Below, in pieces: positions 52,574-62,141 of a DNA stretch of 64,000 nucleotides. The notes under the pieces are model-generated. The model was not told the DNA's origin, did no database searches, and was given only the letters and a program-made list of their open reading frames with translations. The DNA is taken from the NCBI GenBank assembly GCA_937915835.1, contig CALGHA010000151.1, positions 22,806 through 86,805 of the forward strand, in the 5' to 3' direction. The stretch comes from an uncultured Fretibacterium sp. (GTDB taxonomy: Bacteria > Synergistota > Synergistia > Synergistales > Aminobacteriaceae). A program made the translations under genes and the position numbers. Every line of letters starts with the position of its first letter. Positions within the stretch are counted from its first letter, which is position 1.

Positions 52574-53776
52574 ATTATATTCACATCAGCAAATTTCTTA
52601 TTGCCCAATCTCGATGATTTATCAAAATGGGCCGTAATAGCTTGCGATCAATTTACTTCGGAGCCGGATTACTGGGAAAAAGTAAAGGACTTCGCTGGCC
52701 TTTCACCTTCAGCATACAATTTAATTCTTCCGGAAGCCTTGTTGAGTGAAGCTAATTCGGAAAAAATTGCGCAAATAAATTCCATGATGAATTATTATCT
52801 CGAGGCAAAAATCTTCACGGAATATAAGAACTCGTTTATTTATGTAGAACGTGAATTACTCGACGGCTCAACCAGACGTGGGATTGTCGGAGTGATTGAC
52901 ATTGAGGAATATGATTACAAGGAAGGCTCAACGTCGAAAATTCGCGCGACCGAAGAGACCGTGAAAGAGAGAATTCCTCCGCGTAAAGCTGTTCGGGAGA
53001 ATGCCGCGCTTGAACTCTCTCATGTAATCTTGCTCTGTGATGACGAGAAGCGTGAAATTATTGAGCCTCTGACAATCTCGAAACACTCAATGAAGAAACT
53101 CTACAGCTTCAACTTAATGTTCGGCGGCGGGAAAATTCAAGGCTGGTTAATTCATGGCGACAGCGCACGAGCTTTGAACATGCGGATTGCTTCATACGTA
53201 AAACGCAAGAGTAAGGATTTATCGCTAGTTTTTGCGGTTGGCGACGGAAATCATTCACTTGCGGCGGCTAAATCTTGTTACGAAGAGGGCTTCACGTCTC
53301 GTTATGCAATGGTTGAGCTTGAGAATATTCATGACAGCGCACTGAAGTTTGAGCCAATTCACAGGATTATCAAGAACGTTGACACCGAAAAATTTATCGC
53401 TGAACTCCAGAGGACAATTTGCGTGAAGAGTGCAAAAAATTCATGGCCGATAAAATATTATTCACACGGAAAAAACGGAACAATCTACATCGACAAATCA
53501 AAAGGAGCTTCGGCGTTAATCGTCCTGCAAAGATTTCTTGATGAATATATTGATGAGTATCATTGCGAAATAGATTACATTCACGACATGGAAGCATTAA
53601 TGAAACTTTCGAGCGAAGAGAATTGCGTCGGCTTTGAACTTCCCCCGTTTGACGAGAAGGCAAAAAGTGAGTTCTTCCGTGTAATCTCTGAGTCCGGCGT
53701 GCTTCCTAGAAAAACTTTCTCAATGGGACATGCTCAAGAGAAACGCTATTATCTCGAAGCCAGAAAAATAAAATAG
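52574..53776 (+). CDS. DUF1015 family protein (start uncertain)
   Basis: Conserved protein of unknown function, also called the SpoIID-unrelated DUF1015 group, sometimes linked to serine or phosphoserine metabolism. Family phrases: LSKWAVIACDQFTSEPDYWEKV near the N terminus, FAVGDGNHSLAAAKSCYEEG near 215 and FELPPFDEKAKSEFF near the C terminus. The first canonical start in frame is TTG at 52601, but homologs have one more beta strand (I-x-x-P-x-x-L-L-P) before LSKW. That strand (IIFTSANFLLPN) is encoded just upstream from an ATT at 52574, 9 nt after AGAAGGG. I therefore place the start there, with low certainty. Confidence 0.72.
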   Translation: MIFTSANFLLPNLDDLSKWAVIACDQFTSEPDYWEKVKDFAGLSPSAYNLILPEALLSEANSEKIAQINSMMNYYLEAKIFTEYKNSFIYVERELLDGSTRRGIVGVIDIEEYDYKEGSTSKIRATEETVKERIPPRKAVRENAALELSHVILLCDDEKREIIEPLTISKHSMKKLYSFNLMFGGGKIQGWLIHGDSARALNMRIASYVKRKSKDLSLVFAVGDGNHSLAAAKSCYEEGFTSRYAMVELENIHDSALKFEPIHRIIKNVDTEKFIAELQRTICVKSAKNSWPIKYYSHGKNGTIYIDKSKGASALIVLQRFLDEYIDEYHCEIDYIHDMEALMKLSSEENCVGFELPPFDEKAKSEFFRVISESGVLPRKTFSMGHAQEKRYYLEARKIK

Positions 53777-53788
53777 GGAGAAAAAATA

Positions 53789-54646
53789 ATGCTTGCTGAC
53801 TTGGGATTATTTTACTGTGCATTATTCTGGGGATTAAGTTTTCCGGTCATGAAAATTTTAGTGAGCGTTTACCCGACTTGCTGGCTTTTGTTCGTGAGAT
53901 TTCTTGCAGGAGCTTTGATGATTTACGTCGTCTTTCACAAGAGAATAAATAAATCCATCCGCAATGACTTCAAAGGAGGCGTAATAATCGGAGTTCTTTT
54001 ATTCTTAGCGGCAACAACTCAGACGCTCGGCTTGAATTACATTGACTCCGGACGAAACGCTTTTATCACGTCAATTTACGTAATTCTTGTTCCGTTATTC
54101 TTATGGGTAATCAAGCGTAAATTTCCCGGATGGTTCACACTTGCGGCGGCCGTAATCTGCGTTGCTGGAATGTATTTACTCGCTGGCGATAATCTCTCAG
54201 GAAAAATTAACATTGGCGACGTTCTGACGATGTTATGCGCGGTATTCTTTGCTGTCCAGATTATAGCGATAAGTCATTACACGCAGGGAAGCGACCCGTT
54301 GACTTTGAGCTGTGTAGAATTTTTCACGCTTGCCGTTCTGTCGTTCATAAGCTCATTAATTTTCGAGACACGAACGGAGATTATCAACGTCCCGACATTA
54401 TGGGGATTATTATTCATGATTTTTTTCTGCACGTTCGGATGTTATGCCGTCCAGATTTGCGCCCAGAAATACGCCGAACCAAGCCATGCGACAATAATTA
54501 TGAGCCTCGAAGCAGTCTTCGGACTTGCGAGCGGGATAATATTTCTCGGTGAAAAAATTTCGTTCAAAGCCGGAGTAGGTTGTGCATTAATATTTATTGC
54601 TGTGTTAATCTCGGAATTGGCCCCGTTAATTCGCAAAAAGAAATGA
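53789..54646 (+). CDS. EamA-family (DMT) transporter
   Basis: Ten-helix drug/metabolite-type permease of 285 residues, made of two EamA repeats. First repeat: FYCALFWGLSFPVMKIL to TQTLGLNYIDSGRNAFITSIYVILVPL. Second repeat: GDVLTMLCAVFFAVQIIAISHY to PSHATIIMSLEAVFGLASGIIFLGE. Substrate unknown; family members export amino acids or metabolites. GGGAG precedes the ATG. Follows the DUF1015 gene by 12 nt. Confidence 0.87.
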   Translation: MLADLGLFYCALFWGLSFPVMKILVSVYPTCWLLFVRFLAGALMIYVVFHKRINKSIRNDFKGGVIIGVLLFLAATTQTLGLNYIDSGRNAFITSIYVILVPLFLWVIKRKFPGWFTLAAAVICVAGMYLLAGDNLSGKINIGDVLTMLCAVFFAVQIIAISHYTQGSDPLTLSCVEFFTLAVLSFISSLIFETRTEIINVPTLWGLLFMIFFCTFGCYAVQICAQKYAEPSHATIIMSLEAVFGLASGIIFLGEKISFKAGVGCALIFIAVLISELAPLIRKKK

Positions 54647-54656
54647 GGAGCTGAAA

Positions 54657-55772
54657 ATGTCAAATTTCTTCACTGAGACAAACTGGCTGTTAATATTCTC
54701 GTTAATTTTGGGGTCTGCGGCTCTTGCTGTACTCGGCGACATTGTAGGCTCAAAATACGGCAAAAAGCGATTATCAGTCTTCAAACTTCGTCCCAAGCAT
54801 ACGAGCAGATTAATCACGGCATTAACGGGAGGATTTATCGCAATCGGAATTTTGGCGGTAATGTCTGCTTTCTCTCAGGATGTCCGTACAGCTTTATTCG
54901 GTATGAAGATGTTGAAGCAGCAATTATATGACTTGCAATTTCAGCTGACACAAAGCGAAGAGAACACTACGCAGATGAGGGTTTCATTAGCTGAAGCGTC
55001 GGCGAGTTTGGATCTTACTGGGTTTGAGCTTGACACGATGCGCAACGAGAAAATTATTCTTGAACAGGAAAAACGTGAACTCGAAACGTCGTTATTAATC
55101 ATGCGTGAGGAGTTACAGCAGATACGTCATGACTTGAAGGCTCTCCGAAGTGAATCAATCGCTTTGAACGCTAATGTCTTGCTTGGACAACGAGCTTTTG
55201 AGCCTGGAATGTCCCGTGAAGAAATTGTGAAAGAACTTGACGCGCTTAAACAAACTGTGAGATTGAACGTTCTCGCTAAAATTTCGGACCAGGCATTTAC
55301 TCGGCTTCGTGATATTCCGATTGAGTTTGACGCTGAGACGGAAAAAGCGTTAATTGATGAGCTTGCAAATTCTGACGAAAGGCAATACGTCCGGGCATTA
55401 TCAGGGGAAAATTACGCGTTCGGTGAAAATTTAAGGATTGTGATTAAATTGGAAACAGGAACGAGCATTTTAACTTACAGGAGTGGCGAGCCGGTTTACA
55501 GAAAATTTTTCATGAATGACCGTGAAGAAACGAAGACTACAGCCGAAGGACTTCTGCATACTTTTTTGCGCGACTTGAGAAATAAGGCCGTCAACGATGG
55601 AATTTTGCCTGACCCTGCGACTAATAACGTCGGAACTCTCGAGGGAGAAGCATTCTTTAACGCCGTCGAAGAACTCAGCTCAATAACTAATCCCGTCATA
55701 ATCAGCGCAATAGCCTCTGGAGATATTTATACTGAAGGCCCGGTTGTGATTGATTTAATTTTTGAGGAATAA
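54657..55772 (+). CDS. DUF3084 membrane coiled-coil protein
   Basis: A 371-residue protein with two N-terminal membrane helices (residues 8-28 and 52-72) around the family signature LGDIVGSKYGKKRLSVFKLRPKHTSRLIT. A coiled coil (about 85-180) and a C-terminal alpha/beta part follow. DUF3084 proteins occur in cyanobacteria, Deinococci, Negativicutes and Synergistota; no function is proved. AGGAG 7 nt before the ATG. Lies 10 nt after the EamA gene and 2 nt before rnhA. Confidence 0.83.
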   Translation: MSNFFTETNWLLIFSLILGSAALAVLGDIVGSKYGKKRLSVFKLRPKHTSRLITALTGGFIAIGILAVMSAFSQDVRTALFGMKMLKQQLYDLQFQLTQSEENTTQMRVSLAEASASLDLTGFELDTMRNEKIILEQEKRELETSLLIMREELQQIRHDLKALRSESIALNANVLLGQRAFEPGMSREEIVKELDALKQTVRLNVLAKISDQAFTRLRDIPIEFDAETEKALIDELANSDERQYVRALSGENYAFGENLRIVIKLETGTSILTYRSGEPVYRKFFMNDREETKTTAEGLLHTFLRDLRNKAVNDGILPDPATNNVGTLEGEAFFNAVEELSSITNPVIISAIASGDIYTEGPVVIDLIFEE

Positions 55773-55774
55773 TC

Positions 55775-56218
55775 ATGACATCTCACGTGATAATTTACAC
55801 TGACGGCGGAGCTTCACCAAATCCCGGACGCGGAGGCTGGGCGGCAGTTCTTTACTCACCATCTCATGACGCAACCCGCGAGATTTACGGCTCTGAACCT
55901 GAGACGACGAATAATCGCATGGAACTTACGGCGGCGATTAAAGCTCTTGAAGCCCTGAAGAGACCTTGCGAAGTTGATTTACACACGGATTCTTCATACT
56001 TGCAAAATGCTTTCGTCAAACGCTGGCTGTCGAACTGGAAACGCAAAAACTGGAAGACTTCAACCGGAAGCGACGTTTTGAACCGGGACTTATGGGAAAG
56101 ATTGCTTGAGCTCACGAAAATTCATAAAGTTTCCTGGCATTGGGTCAAGGGGCATGCTGACGACGAGAGAAATAATCGCTGTGATGAACTCGTGAGAATT
56201 GCTCGTGATGAAATTTAA
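55775..56218 (+). CDS. rnhA: ribonuclease HI
   Basis: Degrades RNA in RNA-DNA hybrids. The 147-residue protein has all four catalytic acids: Asp in YTDGGASPNPGRGG, Glu in NNRMELTAA, Asp in HTDSSYL and Asp near the end in the NRCDELVR helix, plus the WVKGHADD loop with the His. The handle region (VKRWLSNWKRKNWKT) is of the E. coli type. Overlaps the ComF-like gene by 11 nt. A second RNase H (rnhB) is at 24642. Confidence 0.95.
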   Translation: MTSHVIIYTDGGASPNPGRGGWAAVLYSPSHDATREIYGSEPETTNNRMELTAAIKALEALKRPCEVDLHTDSSYLQNAFVKRWLSNWKRKNWKTSTGSDVLNRDLWERLLELTKIHKVSWHWVKGHADDERNNRCDELVRIARDEI

Positions 56219-58079
56219 GCGTTTATGTGAATATTTCTTACATCTTTTATGGCCGGTAAATTGTCCGGTTTGCGGTCGTCCTGGCGTGGAAATCTGCGAT
56301 GAATGTTTAAGCTCAATTTTTCCTGAGAAAGTTTTCACGTTCAAGCTCGACGATTTAACGATAAAATCAATTTCACTCTACAACGATGAACTTCATGAAG
56401 TCTTAAGCGCGCTAAACGACGAGGAATTACAACGGGTTTATCGGGCTTCAGGCTTCAAGTTGGCTGAAATATTCTCATGTCCTGATGATATTGACTTAAT
56501 TATTCCTGTTCCCTCACGTTTCAATAAGGCTCAAGAAATCGCGAAAGGTCTCGGCCAATCTTGGGGAATAAAAGTTTTTGACGACGCTAAATTTACGGAC
56601 GATAGAAAAAGTTTTGTACTTAACGAGAAAGTTAAAGGTTCACGAGTTCTGATTGTCAATGATATTTTCGTAACAGGCTCTACACTCTCGAAATTGGCCG
56701 GAGCATGTGAGGATTACGGCGCTGAAGTTGTGAGTGCATACGTCTGTGCTTCGGTGAAACCCGTAGAAATTTTCACACAAGAGACGAAGACAGAAATTTT
56801 TACGCCTAAGCATAAATCGACATTACAAGTTTTACTGCCGCCGTATTTCGAGCTCGTCCCAATCATAAACACGTTCGGAAGTCTTGAAGTCCGTTCGGCT
56901 ATGATAAATCCGGAAGAAGTCAAAGGGCTTAATCAATTTGAAGCGGGCTTACAGATGGCTGAATTTTTCGAGGAGACAGAAGCAGATTATCTAATTCCCG
57001 TTAACTCTCAAGCTCAAGAACTCGCAAAAGGAATGTCCGAACATTGGGGGATTGAAAGCGTTAATCTCACGCAAAAACTTTCAGGCTCAAAAGTTGCGAT
57101 AGTGGATTACGTCTGCACTGACGGTGAAAAATTGCTCGAATTGGCCTCAGAATGTGAGAGATCCGGAGCAATCATCGTGTGTGCGTATGCTCTCGTATGT
57201 TCGGGCTTGAAACTTGGCACTCACAAACTTGGCAATCTGAGCATGAATATTCTTGAGGGCCTGAAAACTTTTGATGCCAATTCCGGGAAAATTGCGGCTG
57301 AGAAATTCGGCGAGCCTGAAGCGGATTGCCTAATCCCAATCAACTCAAAGTTTCATGAACTCGCTGAAGGAATGTGCGAAATTTGGGGAATTAAGATTTT
57401 GACGAGTGATAAAGTTTCGGGCTTGAGAGTTTCGATTATCGGCGATGACGTGAATAAAATCCTTGAGCTTGCTTCGGAATGTGAGAGGGCTGGAGCTTTC
57501 GTGATTTGCGCGTATCTTTTCGGTGAACTTGGAATGATACGGGAGCTTGACGAGCGGGAGACAGCAAAATTATTCTCACCTGAGCCAATTAAACGAATTA
57601 TCGGCGGACTTGAAATTTATTCTGCTGGACTTTACACCGAAGAGATGAAGGCTTTAGTCTGGGATTTCAAGTTTTTCGGCAAAAAAGAACTCTGTGAACC
57701 GACGGGCCGAGCAATCGCAAAATTCATAACGAAGCCCGAAATTGATTACATTATTCCAGTTCCGTTGCACATTAACAGCAAGAGAAATTACAACCAGACT
57801 TACGAGATTTCAAAAGGGATTAGCGAAATTTGGGGCGTAAAAATTCTCGAAGCTGCCGAATGGTCGCGTGAAATTCCCAAGCAAGTCGGATTGACGGCAC
57901 AAGAGAGACGAAAAATTACTCCTGACGATTTCAGAATTACGCAAAATATTTCAGGCTTAAGAATTGCTCTTGTTGATGACATTTGCACGACGGGTTCAAC
58001 ATTGAGGGCTTTAGCTTCAGCGTGTGAGAGTTCCGGAGCAAAAGTTATTTACACATTCACATTAGCTTCAACAAATTAG
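56208..58079 (+). CDS. ComF-like protein with four tandem phosphoribosyltransferase modules
   Basis: ComF proteins, needed for DNA uptake, have one zinc finger and one phosphoribosyltransferase (PRT) domain (about 200-240 residues). This one has 623. Zinc finger Cys19, Cys22, Cys30, Cys33 (CPVCGRP...CDEC). Then four PRT modules: 1 (about 50-182) with a near-normal loop VNDIFVTGST; 2 (225-330) with VDYVCTDGEK; 3 (350-437) with a shortened loop; 4 (464-623), full ComF type with PVPLHINSKRNYNQ and the canonical loop VDDICTTGST. Each repeats (L/I)IPV..., WGI/VK, and ECERSGA-like helices. Start ATG 56208 lies inside rnhA; weak ribosome site. The architecture is unusual and likely arose by internal duplication followed by loss of catalysis in modules 2 and 3. 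Confidence 0.85.
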   Translation: MKFKRLCEYFLHLLWPVNCPVCGRPGVEICDECLSSIFPEKVFTFKLDDLTIKSISLYNDELHEVLSALNDEELQRVYRASGFKLAEIFSCPDDIDLIIPVPSRFNKAQEIAKGLGQSWGIKVFDDAKFTDDRKSFVLNEKVKGSRVLIVNDIFVTGSTLSKLAGACEDYGAEVVSAYVCASVKPVEIFTQETKTEIFTPKHKSTLQVLLPPYFELVPIINTFGSLEVRSAMINPEEVKGLNQFEAGLQMAEFFEETEADYLIPVNSQAQELAKGMSEHWGIESVNLTQKLSGSKVAIVDYVCTDGEKLLELASECERSGAIIVCAYALVCSGLKLGTHKLGNLSMNILEGLKTFDANSGKIAAEKFGEPEADCLIPINSKFHELAEGMCEIWGIKILTSDKVSGLRVSIIGDDVNKILELASECERAGAFVICAYLFGELGMIRELDERETAKLFSPEPIKRIIGGLEIYSAGLYTEEMKALVWDFKFFGKKELCEPTGRAIAKFITKPEIDYIIPVPLHINSKRNYNQTYEISKGISEIWGVKILEAAEWSREIPKQVGLTAQERRKITPDDFRITQNISGLRIALVDDICTTGSTLRALASACESSGAKVIYTFTLASTN

Positions 58080-58106
58080 TATAATTCCTGTGAGGTGATT
58101 TCAATC

Positions 58107-59651
58107 TTGCAGAATAATAATTCATCTAATCCTTCAATGGTACGTCATGCTGTGTTCATGATGGCCGGAACGTTATTGAGCCGTATTCTTGGGCTTGCAC
58201 GTGAAATTCTTGTTGCTGCGTTTTTCGGAGCTACAAAATCGATGGACGCTTTCAACGTAGCTTACACGCTTTCAAATCTTGCTCGTCAGTTACTGGCTGA
58301 AGGAGCATTATCGGCGGCGTTTGTCCCAGTTTTCTCGCAAACGTTAACGAAGAGCCGGGAGAAGGCAATTGCTTTAGCTCGCGGAACTATGACGGTGTTA
58401 TTATGTCTCACATTTTTTGTCGTCGGGCTTGGAATTTTGGGAGCTCCTGCGCTTGTTCACATTATGGCTCCTGGTTTCGATGAAGCTAATCACGCGTTAG
58501 CTGTCGGTTTAACTCGGTGGATGTTCCCGTTCTTGATATTTATCTCGCTTGAGGCGTTGACGATGGGCGAGCTGAACTCGTTAGGTTCGTTCTTTATTCC
58601 TGCGTTGTCTCCGGCCTTCAGCAATCTTGTATTCATAATCACAGCTCCATTCTTTGCGGCAAAATTTGGAGTTTACGGCTTGGCTCTCTCAGTTTTGAGC
58701 GGGGGATTTGCGCATTTTATGACACAATGGCTTTGGGGCTTCAAGATGAAAGCTCCTCTTTATCCGATTAAGCCGGACTTGAAGGATAATGATTTACGCC
58801 GCATTATGAAATTATTTATCCCTTATGCTGCCGGACTCTCGCTAAATCAAGTCAATCCGGTAATCAGCCGAATGTTAGGTTCATTTTTGCAAGAAGGGAG
58901 TATTTCCGTCCTGAACTATTCGAACAGGATTTTGCAATTGCCGCTCGGATTATTCGTAATCGCGATTTCCCAAGCAGTTTTGCCGCAATTATCTCGTGCA
59001 AAGGATGACGATGAATTTATTATGACATTGAGGCAGGCCGTAAGATTTGCATTATTCGTAGTAATTCCTGCGTCGCTCGGAGTTATTGAGATATCGCGTG
59101 AGTTCGTTCATATTGTCTTTGTTCGCGGTCAATTCGGAGCTTGGGCATGGTCAGCAACTTCTTCAACTTTAGCTTTCAGCATGCTTGGACTTCCCGGAAT
59201 GGCTTGTTCAACAGTTATTATGCGCGCGCTTTATGCGTTGTCAATGCCGAAAGAAGCCTTCAAGGTTACGAGTTTCAGCGTTTTATCGACGGCAATATTC
59301 TCGTTAATTCTAGTTTATCCAATGGGCTATAACGGTTTAGCTCTTGCTCCGGGAATTGCTTTTACTTTGTCGGGAATGTTGGGATTATATTATGTTCGTC
59401 GGAAAATTGGCCGTCCCCTGAAAATAATTACGTCAAAAGTTTTAGGAGATTATTTCATTGCGCTTACTGTTCTTGACGCTTCGATTATGCTTTACAAATT
59501 TTTATGGCCGTATAATCCCGCCGGAAGTCTCGTGCTTAGAGCCTCATGGATTTTGGGCGTAATAGCACTCAGCGCAGGAATGTATTCAATCGTTACGTTC
59601 AAGATGAAATTTGAGGAATGGGGATTATTACGTCAAGCCTTCAAGAGATAA
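58107..59651 (+). CDS. murJ: lipid II flippase MurJ
   Basis: Moves lipid II across the inner membrane for peptidoglycan synthesis. The 514-residue protein has about 14 helices of the MOP superfamily and the N-terminal signature LSRILGLAREILVAAFFGATKSMDAFNVAY, with RQLLAEGALSAAFVPVFSQ next. The central cavity residues (Arg in SRILGLARE, Arg further on) are kept. I start at TTG 58107: GAGGTG is 9 nt upstream. The GTG at 58095 is itself part of that site. Confidence 0.93.
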   Translation: MQNNNSSNPSMVRHAVFMMAGTLLSRILGLAREILVAAFFGATKSMDAFNVAYTLSNLARQLLAEGALSAAFVPVFSQTLTKSREKAIALARGTMTVLLCLTFFVVGLGILGAPALVHIMAPGFDEANHALAVGLTRWMFPFLIFISLEALTMGELNSLGSFFIPALSPAFSNLVFIITAPFFAAKFGVYGLALSVLSGGFAHFMTQWLWGFKMKAPLYPIKPDLKDNDLRRIMKLFIPYAAGLSLNQVNPVISRMLGSFLQEGSISVLNYSNRILQLPLGLFVIAISQAVLPQLSRAKDDDEFIMTLRQAVRFALFVVIPASLGVIEISREFVHIVFVRGQFGAWAWSATSSTLAFSMLGLPGMACSTVIMRALYALSMPKEAFKVTSFSVLSTAIFSLILVYPMGYNGLALAPGIAFTLSGMLGLYYVRRKIGRPLKIITSKVLGDYFIALTVLDASIMLYKFLWPYNPAGSLVLRASWILGVIALSAGMYSIVTFKMKFEEWGLLRQAFKR

Positions 59652-59702
59652 GCTATAATTACACGAAAAATTACGCATGAAAAATTTAGGAGAGTGTTAT
59701 AT

Positions 59703-61382
59703 TTGGCATTTACAGTTTGTGTATTGACGGCCGCGACAAAACGAGACACGTATATTGCGAGCTACATTGCTGGTGAAGCTCCTGTTACGGGCCATGACGT
59801 TATGAGCGAGATGATTACGAAGCACGACATGCCTCAACGAAGGGTTATAGCGTGGTTCGTGAATAATTATACGCGCCCATTAGACTGGATTGTTGACGAG
59901 GATGCTACGGTTGAGTTTATTGCGTCGACTTCTCCGATGGGCCAGAGAATTTATAAACGTTCATTAGGATTTGTGTTGATTATCGCGTGTGCAAGAGTTT
60001 TAGGGAAAAAGATTAGCTTGAAACATTCAATTGCTGACAGTCATTATTTTGAACTCGAAGAAGGGAATTTTACTCAAGCCGACGTTGACAAAGTTAAAGC
60101 TGAGATGCTCGAAATTATTAAACGAGACACGCCGATTGTCCGCGAAATTTTGACGATTGACAAGGCCCGAAGAGTTTTTCAGCGTCAAGGTGAGAATGAA
60201 ATTGCTGAATTATTCGTGAGAGCTAATCTAGATCCCGTTGAAGTTTACCGATGCGGAGAACGTTACGGATATTTTTGCGGAGGACCTCTTGCGCCTTCAA
60301 CCGGAGCTTTGAGAATGTTCGACTTAATTTTATACGAGCAGGGAGTTTTGTTGCGTTTTCCGAACCCTGAAGCTCCTGAAGAATTGCCGGAATTAAAGCT
60401 AGATCCTTCAATGGGAAAAGTTTTCTTTGATTATGCTCATTGGCTGCAAGTTTTGGACTTGAATTATCTGAACAAGTTACATCATAGAGTTACAGAAGGG
60501 AAAATTCAGGAGTTAATCTTAATCGCCGAAGCCTTTCACTCTCAATCACTTGGTAACATCGCCGAAGATATTGCAGATAAACCTGTCAAAGTTGTAACGA
60601 TTGCCGGGCCTTCAGGTTCAGGGAAGACGACATTCTCGGAACGCTTGAAAGTGCAGTTAATGGTCTGCGGAAAAACTCCTGTAACTCTTCCGTTGGATAA
60701 TTATTTTAAAGAACGCGAGGACAGCCCCAAAGATGAGACGGGCGAATACGATTATGAACGACTTGACGCTTTAGATTTGGATTTGCTCGAGGACAACTTG
60801 ACGAGAATTTTAGCGGGTGAAGAAGTCATTACTCCTGTATATAATTTCATCACTGGCAAGAAAGAACCGGGCAAAATTATCAAGCTCAAGCCTTCTGACG
60901 TTCTAATCATGGAAGGTATTCACGGCCTTAATGACCATATTTTAGCGATGCTTCCGGAAAGTTCACGCTACGGAGTTTTCGTTTCGCCATTGACCGGAAT
61001 TTGCATAGATCCTCATAACAGAACGAGCACGGGCGATAATAGATTGTTACGTCGAATAATCCGTGATTACAGGACGCGCGGGAAATCAGCTCAGGTTACG
61101 CTTGAAGTTTATCCAAAAGTTATTAGGGGAGCGAAAAAATACATATTCCCTTATCGAAGCCGGGCCAATGCAATTTTCAACTCGTCGCTGCCTTATGAAC
61201 TCGGAGTGTTGAAGCCTTATGTTGAGCCGTTATTACACACGGTTGATGAGAACTCCAGCGTCTTTAGCGAGGCATTGAGACTGTTGAATATCTTGCGTTT
61301 CGTGCCGGCTTTGAACAATGACGGTATCCCTAACAATTCCGTAATTCGTGAGTTTATCGGCGGAAGCTGTTTAGACGTGTAA
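59703..61382 (+). CDS. uridine-kinase-like nucleoside kinase with TGS/SAD-type N-terminal domain
   Basis: Phosphorylates a nucleoside, probably uridine or cytidine. The N-terminal 260 residues resemble the second additional (editing-like) domain of threonyl-tRNA synthetase (HDVMSEMITKHDMPQRRV; HSIADSHYFELEEG; GERYGYFCGGPLAPSTG). The C-terminal kinase has Walker A GPSGSGKTTF near residue 298, LDNYFKEREDSPKDE, and IMEGIHGLND. Length 559. This fusion is known in Firmicutes and Synergistota. I start at TTG 59703 with AGGAG 10 nt upstream. Confidence 0.85.
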   Translation: MAFTVCVLTAATKRDTYIASYIAGEAPVTGHDVMSEMITKHDMPQRRVIAWFVNNYTRPLDWIVDEDATVEFIASTSPMGQRIYKRSLGFVLIIACARVLGKKISLKHSIADSHYFELEEGNFTQADVDKVKAEMLEIIKRDTPIVREILTIDKARRVFQRQGENEIAELFVRANLDPVEVYRCGERYGYFCGGPLAPSTGALRMFDLILYEQGVLLRFPNPEAPEELPELKLDPSMGKVFFDYAHWLQVLDLNYLNKLHHRVTEGKIQELILIAEAFHSQSLGNIAEDIADKPVKVVTIAGPSGSGKTTFSERLKVQLMVCGKTPVTLPLDNYFKEREDSPKDETGEYDYERLDALDLDLLEDNLTRILAGEEVITPVYNFITGKKEPGKIIKLKPSDVLIMEGIHGLNDHILAMLPESSRYGVFVSPLTGICIDPHNRTSTGDNRLLRRIIRDYRTRGKSAQVTLEVYPKVIRGAKKYIFPYRSRANAIFNSSLPYELGVLKPYVEPLLHTVDENSSVFSEALRLLNILRFVPALNNDGIPNNSVIREFIGGSCLDV

Positions 61383-61406
61383 ATTTTACTCCAGGAGGTT
61401 TTAATA

Positions 61407-62138
61407 ATGTTAAGAAAAGTTTTAGCGTTTGCATTCGTCCTAGTCATTGCGTTAGCTTCAGTGTCATTTGCGGCTCCTGTTCCTCCGTCAAAAGGTCAAT
61501 GGGCCTGGCCTCTTGAGAGTTCATTACGGCTTTATGAGAAGGCTGATAGATATTCTGAATATTCGACCGTCAAGATGCCTGCAAAGTGGCTCAGTGTTCC
61601 TAGCGCTGTTCGAGATGATGATAATTACCTCTGGTACAAAGTAAGCGTCAACGGCAAAACCGGCTGGCTTCCTCAGAACGGAATACGCTTAAAGATGGGC
61701 GGAAAAAGTAAATCAGCCTCGAACCTTTACAAGAATTACGTGAAGGCCCGCAATAAAATCATGTCAAAGCCTGGAGACTGGAGCAGGGACAACGATGACG
61801 GAACGATTACGTACACTGCTGATGACGGCGAATTTCGAGTTGTAAAGGGCAAAAAGAGCGTCGAGGATGTTTACTTCCAAACGTCTGACGGCGGCATTTG
61901 CAAACAATTTTTCGGAACTGACTTAATCGGCATGTATCAGTCAGACTTACGAAAGAAGCTCGGAACTCCTACAATGCGAGAAACTCCTTTTGAGGATCCG
62001 GAGATTAGCATACTTTCGTTTGAGCTTGCTGATAAAGATTTGACGTTATCAATCACTGAACGCCGCGAAGATGGTGATGATGAAGGGCAGGTTATCACGG
62101 TTGAGCTTTACAAGGGAAGAACTGGCAGCCAAGATTAA
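61407..62138 (+). CDS. secreted protein with SH3-like domain, function unknown
   Basis: A 243-residue exported protein. The signal peptide MLRKVLAFAFVLVIALASVSFA ends at an A-A-P junction. Residues 30-95 look like a bacterial SH3 domain (LRLYEKADRYSEYSTV; LWYKVSVNGKTGWLPQNGI), which often binds cell wall. The rest (about 110-243) has no family I recognise; it has a DDGTITYTADDGEFRVVKG stretch and an acidic C-terminal part. AGGAGG before the ATG. It lies between the kinase-like gene and cbiB, 3 nt before the latter. Confidence 0.7.
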   Translation: MLRKVLAFAFVLVIALASVSFAAPVPPSKGQWAWPLESSLRLYEKADRYSEYSTVKMPAKWLSVPSAVRDDDNYLWYKVSVNGKTGWLPQNGIRLKMGGKSKSASNLYKNYVKARNKIMSKPGDWSRDNDDGTITYTADDGEFRVVKGKKSVEDVYFQTSDGGICKQFFGTDLIGMYQSDLRKKLGTPTMRETPFEDPEISILSFELADKDLTLSITERREDGDDEGQVITVELYKGRTGSQD

Positions 62139-62141
62139 ATT

